The position numbers and the translations under genes are program-made. From Bacteroidota bacterium (GTDB lineage: Bacteria > Bacteroidota > Bacteroidia > Bacteroidales > UBA10428), in the NCBI GenBank assembly GCA_029268165.1, contig JAJUGM010000108.1, positions 1 to 9,527 of the forward strand: a stretch of 9,527 bases of DNA. The letters are read 5' to 3'. Positions 1 through 5,858 of the stretch are shown in pieces (the stretch's first letter is position 1; each line of letters starts with the position of its first letter). A model generated the notes under the pieces. That model had not been told where the DNA came from, did no database searches, and was given only the letters and a program-made list of their open reading frames with translations.

Positions 1-102
1 AAATATTTACGTCATATTATATATGACATGACACTAGAATTACTTAACAAAGCCCATGCGGTGATGTCCGGAGCTTTACAAGAGCTGAGAAGTAAAAAAT
101 AA
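1..102 (+). CDS. C-terminal end of an unidentified protein (5' truncated)
   Basis: An open frame enters the window at base 1 and stops at TAA 100-102, encoding 33 residues that end in ELRSKK. The tail is helical and amphipathic in character (TLELLNKAHAVMSGALQEL). The stop lies only 5 bases before the ATG of the MutS-like gene, which is the spacing of an operon, so the two are probably co-transcribed. No family can be named from so short a fragment. It could be a chance open frame, but the absence of stops and the tight junction argue for a real gene end. Confidence 0.5.
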   Translation, partial: KYLRHIIYDMTLELLNKAHAVMSGALQELRSKK

Positions 103-107
103 TTAAT

Positions 108-1901
108 ATGCATCAACCTTTATTTTATTATAAAGACAAGCTGCACCAGATTGATAAGCAATTAAAAACAACGGAAAAAATGCTGAGATTTATCGCTGCA
201 GGCAGGTTAATCGTTTTCTCAGGTATTTTTTTTCTGATTATCATTCATAAACAGATTAATTTATATCTCAACCTTGGTTTTATTATTTTCCTGGCTTTCA
301 TTTTTGGGGCGCTGGTTATTAAATATTTTAGCCTTTCAGAAAAGAAGAGGTATATTGAGGAATTGATAAAAATATATCAAGGTGAAATAAGTGTACTGGA
401 ATACTCATATAGTGAAAGAGATACCGGTTCGGATTTTAACGATATGCAGCATCCTTTTTCTTTTGACCTTGATATTTTTGGCGAAGGTTCCTTATTTCAG
501 TTTATTAACCGCACTGTAACGAAAAAGGGCAGAGAATTACTGGCACGGTGGCTTACTGAGCCACTATTAAACCATGAACAGATAAACCAGCGCCAGGGTG
601 CCATCAAGGAGCTTGGCCGGAAAGACACCTTAAGGTATAAATTCATAGCAACGGGAAAATTATTTACATACAGACCTGAATCATACAATGAAATTCAGCT
701 ATGGCTTGACGAACCTCTGATAATGCTGAAAAGCTGGTTTTACCGTATGGCAGTTATTTTGTTTCCGCTCTTGTCAGGCGCATGTATTGTATTAACTATC
801 TTTATACCATCATTTTACCGTTTGCTCATATTGGTGTTTCTGCTTCAGTTAATTATTGTGGCAATAAAACTAAGGCATACAAACCGGATACACTCTATAC
901 TTAGTAAAGAATTGCAAACATTCAGAAAGATGTACCGGTTGCTTGATTGTATAGAAGGTGAACGTTTCAGTAGCGAAGTATTGTGCAACCTTAATAAAAA
1001 AGCCCTTACTTCTGAAAGTTCAGCTAAGAAAGCAATACACCGGCTATCAAAAATATTGCAGGCATTTGATAACCGGCTTAATATGTTAGCCGGAATATTA
1101 TTAAACGGCTTTTTTTTGTGGGATATTCAGTGTGTTTTAAGGCTGGACAAATGGAAAACACAATACAGGGAATTTTTTCCTGATTGGGTGGAAAGTATTT
1201 CATCGTTTGATGCATTGATTAGTCTGGCCACATTTCATTTTAATTTTCCGGATTATTGTTTTCCTCAGTTAACCGATCATTCGTTTCTTCAAACAAAGGA
1301 ACTTGGGCACCCATTAATTCCTGACGCAAAAAGGGTATGCAATGATTTTTCCATTCCCGGCAAGGGTAAAATTACTATTATTACCGGGGCGAATATGGCA
1401 GGTAAAAGCACTTTTCTGCGAACGGCAGGAATCAATATGATACTTGCAATGGCAGGTGCACCTGTTTGTGCCCAAAGTTTTATTTTCACACCGGTTGAGG
1501 TTTTTACGAGCATGAGAGTTAGCGATTCTCTGTATCATAATGAATCGTATTTTTATGTTGAGTTAAAAAGGCTGAAAGCCATAATTGATAGCCTGAGCGT
1601 GCATAAAAGGTTATTTGTTATTATTGATGAAATGTTAAAAGGTACAAATTCGGTTGATAAGCATAATGGTTCAATGGCAGTAGTCAGGCGGCTTTATGAA
1701 CTGGGCGGAACGGCAATAATTGCAACACACGATCTTGATCTTGCAAGGCAATGTGAGCAGCAATACGATGGCAATATAATAAATAAATGTTTTGAAGTTG
1801 AAATTCATGGAACTGAAATAAGTTTTGACTATCGTTTAAAAGATGGTATTACCGAAAAAATGAATGCAAGCCTGCTGATGCATCAGATGGGAATAGCATG
1901 A
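108..1901 (+). CDS. MutS-family ATPase with N-terminal membrane segments
   Basis: This 597-residue protein ends in a MutS-type ABC ATPase domain. Walker A is GANMAGKST at residues 427-435, Walker B is LFVIIDEMLKGTNS at 502-515 (D507, E508), and the H-loop is ATHD at 539-542. The middle (about 125-420) resembles the helical lever/clamp part of MutS, including FQFINRTVTKKGRELLARWL near residue 130. There is no mismatch-reading N-terminal domain with an FxE motif. Instead the N terminus has two hydrophobic segments (about 31-46 and 54-72), and another hydrophobic hairpin lies at about 214-254, so the protein is probably anchored in the inner membrane. Membrane-anchored MutS relatives of about 600 residues are common in Bacteroidota; their role is unknown, and canonical mismatch repair is unlikely. 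The ATG at 108 has no clear Shine-Dalgarno, and translation is probably coupled to the upstream gene. Confidence 0.9.
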   Translation: MHQPLFYYKDKLHQIDKQLKTTEKMLRFIAAGRLIVFSGIFFLIIIHKQINLYLNLGFIIFLAFIFGALVIKYFSLSEKKRYIEELIKIYQGEISVLEYSYSERDTGSDFNDMQHPFSFDLDIFGEGSLFQFINRTVTKKGRELLARWLTEPLLNHEQINQRQGAIKELGRKDTLRYKFIATGKLFTYRPESYNEIQLWLDEPLIMLKSWFYRMAVILFPLLSGACIVLTIFIPSFYRLLILVFLLQLIIVAIKLRHTNRIHSILSKELQTFRKMYRLLDCIEGERFSSEVLCNLNKKALTSESSAKKAIHRLSKILQAFDNRLNMLAGILLNGFFLWDIQCVLRLDKWKTQYREFFPDWVESISSFDALISLATFHFNFPDYCFPQLTDHSFLQTKELGHPLIPDAKRVCNDFSIPGKGKITIITGANMAGKSTFLRTAGINMILAMAGAPVCAQSFIFTPVEVFTSMRVSDSLYHNESYFYVELKRLKAIIDSLSVHKRLFVIIDEMLKGTNSVDKHNGSMAVVRRLYELGGTAIIATHDLDLARQCEQQYDGNIINKCFEVEIHGTEISFDYRLKDGITEKMNASLLMHQMGIA

Positions 1902-1917
1902 TGATTTTATTCCAATT

Positions 1918-1945
1918 ATTGCATTAGAGAAATTTCTAATACAAT
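1918..1945 (+). terminator. Hairpin 17 bases after the MutS-like gene
   Basis: ATTGCATTAGA (1918-1928) pairs with TCTAATACAAT (1935-1945) at 10 of 11 positions around a GAAATT centre. The position just after the stop codon suggests transcript end formation or 3' protection. No T-tract follows on the plus strand, so an intrinsic terminator is not certain. A second weaker hairpin follows at 1970-1995 (TTTTGTTG with CAAC-AG-AAAA). Confidence 0.45.
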
Positions 1946-2057
1946 ACGATTAAAAAAATCAACTTATCCCTTTTGTTGGCGCTGCAACAGAAAAGTGATT
2001 TTTATTAATCGGGAAATACATTGGTTCGCTCTTTTTGAGAGCTCCCAATGAATAATT

Positions 2058-2115
2058 CCTCTAAAAATAATTTATATTCGCCTGGATAAATTTGTTTATT
2101 CATTGCACTTGAGTT
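2058..2115 (+). repeat. 58-bp direct repeat, copy 1
   Basis: This copy begins CCTCTAAAAATA and ends CACTTGAGTT. It aligns without gaps to 2213-2270 with 9 mismatches in 58. The two copies lie 155 bp apart in the same orientation in the non-coding gap between the convergent MutS-like gene and ssb. No open frame is shared, so they look like a dispersed or tandem non-coding repeat. Confidence 0.75.
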
Positions 2116-2137
2116 AAAAAGTTATTATTATATTTAA

Positions 2138-2192
2138 TCACTTCGTCACTTAGTCACCCTTCCCTACCTCATTACCTCATCACTTTATCACC
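2138..2192. repeat. Degenerate TCAC-rich short-period tract
   Basis: The tract lies between the two 58-bp repeats. It reads TCACTTCG, TCACTTAG, TCACCCTT and then several TCATNACC or TCACTTTA variants, an approximate 8-9 base period on a pyrimidine-rich plus strand. It looks like decayed simple-sequence DNA. No coding signal is seen. Confidence 0.5.
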
Positions 2193-2212
2193 ATATTATC
2201 CCGGTCTGCTTT

Positions 2213-2270
2213 CCTCTAAAAATATTTTTTATTCCCCTGGATGTATTTTTTTATTCATCTCACTTGGGTT
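2213..2270 (+). repeat. 58-bp direct repeat, copy 2
   Basis: Second copy of the repeat at 2058-2115, beginning CCTCTAAAAATA and ending CACTTGGGTT. Similarity stops within a base or two at both ends, which gives the unit sharp borders. It lies immediately before the hairpin downstream of ssb. Confidence 0.75.
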
Positions 2271-2288
2271 TATATGCAATATTCCCTT

Positions 2289-2338
2289 AACCCGGGATAA
2301 GCAATGGTATGCTTTGATACCATATGCTCATCCGGGTT
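2289..2338 (-). terminator. Long hairpin downstream of ssb
   Basis: AACCCGGGATAAGCAATGGTAT (as 2289-2310) folds onto 2317-2338 around the 6-base loop GCTTTG. The inner seven pairs (ATGGTAT/ATACCAT) are perfect, and the rest pairs with one mismatch and two single-base bulges, closing with CCGGGTT. It begins 15 bases beyond the ssb stop codon and lies between two convergent genes, so it probably ends or protects the ssb transcript. No T-tract follows on either strand, so a repeat-type palindrome remains possible. Confidence 0.55.
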
Positions 2339-2353
2339 CAGAGGTGGGCACAG

Positions 2354-2704
2354 TCAGTTTTCCTTTTCGTTACGTGTGCGTAGCATAACAAGATCATTCA
2401 GGACAACTTCAGTAACATATTTCCTGTTACCGTCTTTATCGTCATAGGAGCGATGGGTAAGTTTTCCCTCAACAGCCACTTCACTGCCTTTTGTGAGATA
2501 TTTTTCAGCTATTTTGGCCAGATTACCCCACGCCACTATATTATGCCACTGGGTTTCAGACACTCTTTTACCGCTGGCATCGCGATATGAATCGGTTGTT
2601 GCAAGTGAAAACCGGGCTACTGATTTTCCGTTGTCGAAAGTCCTCACTTCAGGGTTGGCACCAAGGTTGCCTATGAGCTGCACTTTGTTCCGTAAGGTGT
2701 TCAT
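2354..2704 (-). CDS. ssb: Short single-stranded DNA-binding protein without acidic tail
   Basis: This 116-residue OB-fold protein of the SSB family binds single-stranded DNA, normally as a tetramer. Family features are VQLIGNLGANPEV near the N terminus, ARFSLAT at about 30-36, TQWHNIVAWG at 51-60 with DNA-stacking tryptophans W53 and W59, and AEKYLTKGSEVAVEGKL at about 65-81. The protein stops at NEKEN right after the OB fold. The usual Gly/Pro-rich linker and acidic DDDxPF tip, which recruits repair and replication enzymes, are absent. Housekeeping Bacteroidota SSBs are longer, so this is probably an accessory paralogue. The ATG is at 2704-2702 with no clear Shine-Dalgarno. The gene diverges from the zinc-ribbon gene and shares a repeat-rich control region with it. 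Confidence 0.95.
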   Translation of the reverse strand: MNTLRNKVQLIGNLGANPEVRTFDNGKSVARFSLATTDSYRDASGKRVSETQWHNIVAWGNLAKIAEKYLTKGSEVAVEGKLTHRSYDDKDGNRKYVTEVVLNDLVMLRTRNEKEN

Positions 2705-2763
2705 AATACTTAAATTTTAAGGTTAAAAAATTTTTATTTATTTATTTGTAAAAAATACTACTG

Positions 2764-2771
2764 CAAAGTAA
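2764..2771 (-). promoter_or_regulatory. Candidate -7 element for ssb
   Basis: Read on the minus strand the sequence is TTACTTTG, 7 of 8 matches to the Bacteroidota -7 consensus TAnnTTTG, and it continues as TTTGCAG. It lies about 60 bases upstream of the ssb ATG. A weak TTG (-33-like) lies about 16 bases further upstream at 2788-2790. Assignment rests on motif and position only. Confidence 0.4.
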
Positions 2772-2794
2772 ATTACCCATAAATTATCAAGCCG

Positions 2795-2860
2795 GTTTAT
2801 AAATGCTTATGTTCGTTTATAAACAGCTATAATTGTTTGTAATTAAGTACAAACAATTAT
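2795..2860. promoter_or_regulatory. Phased GTTT repeats and 13-bp palindrome between ssb and zinc-ribbon gene
   Basis: GTTTATAAAT (2795), the perfect palindrome GTTTATAAAC (2815) and GTTTGTAATT (2835) start at exact 20-base intervals, placing them on one face of the helix. The third unit forms part of a perfect inverted repeat, ATAATTGTTTGTA (2829-2841) and TACAAACAATTAT (2848-2860), with a 6-base centre. The cluster lies between two divergent genes, so it is a good candidate operator for a dimeric or cooperatively binding regulator. The regulator is not identified. Confidence 0.5.
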
Positions 2861-2886
2861 GTAATTAATATTTAATAAGTTAAGTT

Positions 2887-3258
2887 ATGGAAAGACAGTG
2901 CCTCGAATGCGGTGAAAAATTACATGGCAGAGCCGACAAAAAGTTCTGTTCTGATCAGTGCCGCAATAACTATAACAACAGGCAGAAAAGTGCGCAGGGA
3001 ATGGCATTTATACGCAGGGTTAACGGAATACTGATAAAAAACCGTAATATTCTGGCTGAAATGAACCCGGCAGGGAAGACGAGTGTGCACAAACTGAAAC
3101 TGCTGAAAAAAGGATTTAATACCGACTATATCACACATATCTACACCACCAAAGCAGGCAGGGTATATTATTTTTGTTATGACCAGGGTTATGCACCGGT
3201 TGAGAATGATTATTATGTGCTGGTGAGAAAAGACACTGATGCGGGTGATAAACAGTGA
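2887..3258 (+). CDS. Small zinc-ribbon protein, function unknown
   Basis: This 123-residue basic protein has an N-terminal zinc-binding ribbon: C5-x2-C8, then C21-x3-C25 (MERQCLECGEKL and KKFCSDQCRNNY). A helical basic middle follows (RRVNGILIKNRNILAEM, about 43-59), then a compact C-terminal part rich in aromatic residues (ITHIYTTKAGRVYYFCYDQGY, about 81-101). It looks like a conserved Bacteroidota hypothetical protein with a DUF2116-like ribbon; a nucleic-acid-binding role is inferred from the ribbon and charge. It is transcribed divergently from ssb across a shared 182-bp region. The ATG at 2887 follows an A+T-rich leader with no Shine-Dalgarno. No terminator is evident; a purine-rich non-coding region follows. 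Confidence 0.8.
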   Translation: MERQCLECGEKLHGRADKKFCSDQCRNNYNNRQKSAQGMAFIRRVNGILIKNRNILAEMNPAGKTSVHKLKLLKKGFNTDYITHIYTTKAGRVYYFCYDQGYAPVENDYYVLVRKDTDAGDKQ

Positions 3259-3639
3259 GAGGGTAATCATTACTTTTTATACTGGCAAAGGATAAGAAGC
3301 TACGAGCTGAAAGATGAGAGATGCCAGATAACGGATACAAGATAAAAGAAAAAAGATAAAGATGAGAAATAAGTACCAGGGATTTTATAAAAAATTCATA
3401 TATTTTTTTAATTAACGAAATATTTTTTTGTTATATTGCCCTATACTTTTTTCTGCTCCTTAGCCAACCCTAAAACTAATCAGTGGGACTGAGGGGGCGA
3501 AGCTTTGGGTAATTGTAAGATTTTGCAATGGCATGCCTTAATTAACATATTGTAATACAACAATTTGTGGTTTTCTTAAACATTGAAATAAAAGCATAAA
3601 ACAAAAGATTAATTATTTCATTAAGAATTTTAGGTGCAA
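3259..3639. other. Non-coding gap before the recombinase gene
   Basis: No gene was found here. The first third (about 3285-3375) is a plus-strand purine-rich tract made of GATAA, GATGAGA and AAAAGATAAA-like words. A small GC-richer island follows at 3468-3509: TCAGT-GGG-ACTGA forms a 5-bp hairpin (3480-3492), enclosed by CCCTAAA (3468-3474) and TTTGGG (3504-3509). Further on are an 8-bp palindrome GGCATGCC and TTGTA-A-TACAA (3550-3560), which could be an operator. No convincing TAnnTTTG promoter could be fixed. Confidence 0.5.
3632..3634 (+). promoter_or_regulatory. Ribosome binding site that fixes the recombinase start
   Basis: AGG lies 5 bases before the ATG at 3640. The frame could also begin at the GTG at 3634, two codons earlier, but that codon overlaps the AGG and has no upstream purine-rich site of its own. 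The ATG at 3640 is therefore preferred. Confidence 0.5.
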
Positions 3640-5490
3640 ATGGGTGATAATGGCAATAACATAATAACATTTGAAGAGGCAGTGCATCGGGGAGAAAGAA
3701 GGATAAAGCTTATATTCAGATATGATCCTGAAGTAATAAAGCAGGTAAAAAAGATCCCGGGATGCAGGTGGAGCCAGACGATGAGATGCTGGCATATTCC
3801 TTTTTGTGAGGATTATGAAGGCTATGCATTGAAATTTCTTAGGATTGATCAACAAAAAGAACAACAGAAAATAATTAAAAATATCTACGGTTATAAAGTA
3901 AATCTGAATGATATCCCATGGCCTGAAGAGAAATCAGGTTTAAGATATTCAGGCATTGGAGCGGTCGAAATGCCTGTTAAAAAGGAGAAGAAAAAAGAGC
4001 CTGATGAAAAAGGTAAGAAATATTTAAATATATACAGACAGGTGATGTCGTTAAAGCGACTGAGCGATAGGACAATGGACATTTATCAGGAATTTTTCGT
4101 TGATTTTCTGAATTATTTCAGTGGTAGAGATATTGACGAGCTTACATACAGAGATATTTACAGTTATATAAAAGAAAAAGCTGTGTGTTTGAATTACACC
4201 AGGCGCAAACAGTGTATGGCCGCCGTGAAATTTTATTATGAAAAAGCGCTTGGACAGCCAAAAATGTATTTCAATCTCGGAAGAGAACAAATTATTGATT
4301 TAAGCCGGGTACATATTTCATTTTACCAGTTAAAAACTGTTTGTTCAGGTATTAAATGGGCAACCGACAAATTGCTATTATTTCTTGTATATTATCTTAA
4401 CTTAAGTGAGGAAGAAATACGTAATCTAAGGCTTGACGGGAGGGAGGATTTATTCAGAAATGTGTTTTTGGCCAGGCAGCCTGCAGCGTTGCAATATATG
4501 ATAAAATTATTGGACGAACATATAAGCAGAAGCGATAATATAGAATACTTATTTGAATTGAACAGAAAACAATATTCAGCCGAAAAGCTTAGAGAAAGGA
4601 TCAACGATATTTTATTTAAATATAAGTTAAAAGAGATATACAAGTTACAGGCAGACCATTATCTGGCATCGACGGAATATGCTGAGCAGACAAGGGCAAC
4701 CTATAAGGGTATGTATTTGCGTTTTTTAGAGCATTTTCGTTATAAATATCCTGCTGACATTACAAACAACGAGATCAGGAAATTTCTGATGCTTACGAGG
4801 GATCATTCGGAGGCATATCAGAACAATATGATAAATGCGCTTAAGTTCTTTTATGAGAATGTTTATAAGCGCAGGATACCAGTTACCCATATTATCAGGC
4901 CAAACCATGGACATTATTTACCCGATGTTCTTAGCCGTGAAGAATTGGCTGCTATGATTGATGCCGAGGATAACCTGAAGCATAAGCTGCTTATTTGCAT
5001 TGGATATGGATGTGGTATGCGGCGAAGTGAGTTGCGCAATTTAAAGCCAGGAGACATTGACCTTAAGCGTAATGTGGTGTTTATAAGAGGTGCTAAAGGC
5101 AGAAAAGATCGTTATTCAGTATTGCCATCAGAAATAAAGGATGATATTGAAGCGTATCTTGAAAAAGAAAAACCGGCAACATATTTTTTTGAAGGGGAGA
5201 AGGAAGGAGAACCTTATAGTTATACAAGCATGAATGCTGTATTGAAAGGTGCTGCAAGGGCAGTGGGCATTCAGCGCAGGGTTCATCTGCACATGCTGAG
5301 GCATTCGTTTGCCACACATTTACTGGAAGACGGGTATGATATAAGGTATGTTCAGGAATTACTGGGGCATTCGGATGTTAAGACCACACAGCGTTATACT
5401 CACATAGCCAGCCATGCGCTTGTATACGTCAGGAGCCCTTTAAGTAAATTAGCGGTTGGGAAAAAGACTCTTCAGGACAGACCACCATAA
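3640..5490 (+). CDS. Tyrosine recombinase with duplicated, half-degenerate core
   Basis: This 616-residue site-specific DNA recombinase carries the complete catalytic set in its C-terminal part: R461 (GMRRSEL), K486 (GAKGRK), H551 and R554 (HMLR), H577 (LLGHSD) and nucleophile Y586 (QRYTHI). An N-terminal module (about 10-65) has the VKKIPGCRW...CWHIPF pattern found in some Bacteroidota recombinases and resembling HARP domains. Two SAM-like core-binding modules follow, at about 128-205 and 336-412. Between them, residues 225-335 look like the front half of a catalytic domain: KLLLFLVYYLNLSEEEIRNL aligns with KLLICIGYGCGMRRSELRNL, but the first catalytic Arg is Ser256 and the HxxR/Tyr half is missing. 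Common family members are roughly 300-400 residues. It lacks the insertion typical of IntI. It lies directly upstream of the cassette array and may act on it; a chromosomal or mobile-element integrase role is the alternative. Confidence 0.9.
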   Translation: MGDNGNNIITFEEAVHRGERRIKLIFRYDPEVIKQVKKIPGCRWSQTMRCWHIPFCEDYEGYALKFLRIDQQKEQQKIIKNIYGYKVNLNDIPWPEEKSGLRYSGIGAVEMPVKKEKKKEPDEKGKKYLNIYRQVMSLKRLSDRTMDIYQEFFVDFLNYFSGRDIDELTYRDIYSYIKEKAVCLNYTRRKQCMAAVKFYYEKALGQPKMYFNLGREQIIDLSRVHISFYQLKTVCSGIKWATDKLLLFLVYYLNLSEEEIRNLRLDGREDLFRNVFLARQPAALQYMIKLLDEHISRSDNIEYLFELNRKQYSAEKLRERINDILFKYKLKEIYKLQADHYLASTEYAEQTRATYKGMYLRFLEHFRYKYPADITNNEIRKFLMLTRDHSEAYQNNMINALKFFYENVYKRRIPVTHIIRPNHGHYLPDVLSREELAAMIDAEDNLKHKLLICIGYGCGMRRSELRNLKPGDIDLKRNVVFIRGAKGRKDRYSVLPSEIKDDIEAYLEKEKPATYFFEGEKEGEPYSYTSMNAVLKGAARAVGIQRRVHLHMLRHSFATHLLEDGYDIRYVQELLGHSDVKTTQRYTHIASHALVYVRSPLSKLAVGKKTLQDRPP

Positions 5491-5818
5491 AGGATAAGAG
5501 AAAGAAATTATAAAACATTAAATTAAATAATTGAGAGATATTTTAATAAATGCATTAGTTCGTAAAAAATTATACGAAGGTGGTAAATTTTTTATATAAA
5601 GGAAAAGTTTTATAAATTTGGTATTGTTATTATTTATTAATAAGGTTAATTTTATTATTTTGGTATAAAATAATACTGAAATAAGGTATAATTTACAAAA
5701 AGAGAAGTGACGATTATTAAATAAAATGAGCAAAAAAGTTTACTAACCTGCAATCGAAAAAAATATGATAAGATCGATAAATCAATTAGTTACGAAGATG
5801 AATTTATTGTACTATAAT
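5491..5818. other. A+T-rich leader between recombinase and cassette array (candidate attI-like region)
   Basis: No gene was found. The base composition is much more A+T-rich than the recombinase gene. TTCGTA (5559-5564) and TACGAA (5573-5578) form a perfect inverted repeat around 8 bases. A related TACGAAG recurs at 5791-5797, within TACGAAGATG versus TACGAAGGTG at 5573-5582. TAAATTTG at 5613-5620 matches the Bacteroidota -7 consensus and could drive transcription into the array. By analogy with integrons this is where an integrase-proximal attachment site and array promoter would lie; that is inference. Confidence 0.4.
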
Positions 5819-5858
5819 AACAATATAAACAATTGTTTTTATACAAATGTTGGCAGCT
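5819..5858 (+). other. First cassette junction (AAC...GTT palindrome)
   Basis: AAC at 5819-5821 is followed by the near-palindrome TATAAACAA (5824-5832) / TTGTTTTTATA (5833-5843) and then GTTGGCAGCT at 5849-5858. It is a short version of the AAC...palindrome...GTT layout of the two long sites downstream. The important part is GTTGGCAGCTATAC (5849-5862): its reverse complement recurs with one mismatch at 6918-6931, marking the left end of the first cassette. It may be an attI-like site or a short attC-like site. Confidence 0.55.

Noticed and set aside
2138..2192. CRISPR or tandem repeat array
   Set aside because: Units are 8-9 bases, degenerate and without spacers; no cas genes are nearby.
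2289..2338. A fourth cassette junction (AAC...GTT hairpin near ssb)
   Set aside because: It is a short, nearly continuous hairpin with a 6-base loop, lies between convergent housekeeping-type genes, and has no matched cassette end elsewhere. A terminator-like role is simpler.
2920..3270. Minus-strand open frame across the zinc-ribbon gene
   Set aside because: It is the shadow of the plus-strand gene, whose Cys pattern is meaningful; the minus-strand translation has no recognisable domain. The other minus-strand frames within 497-1538 and 3891-5319 were dismissed for the same reason.
3634..3639. GTG start for the recombinase
   Set aside because: The only purine-rich ribosome site, AGG, overlaps this codon and is correctly spaced for the ATG at 3640.
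3640..5490. Naming the recombinase IntI (classical integron integrase)
   Set aside because: The HxxR-to-Tyr region resembles IntI and Xer proteins alike, but the IntI-specific insertion before HxxR is absent, and the N-terminal module and duplicated core are foreign to IntI.
5559..5578. A loxP site
   Set aside because: TTCGTA and TACGAA match the inner part of loxP arms, but the gap between them is 8 bases and not 12, and the outer arm bases do not match.
5626..5849. A gene-less cassette 0 before cassette 1
   Set aside because: GTTATTAT at 5626 is complementary to ATAATAAC before 5821, but the match is eight A+T-rich bases and can easily arise by chance here.
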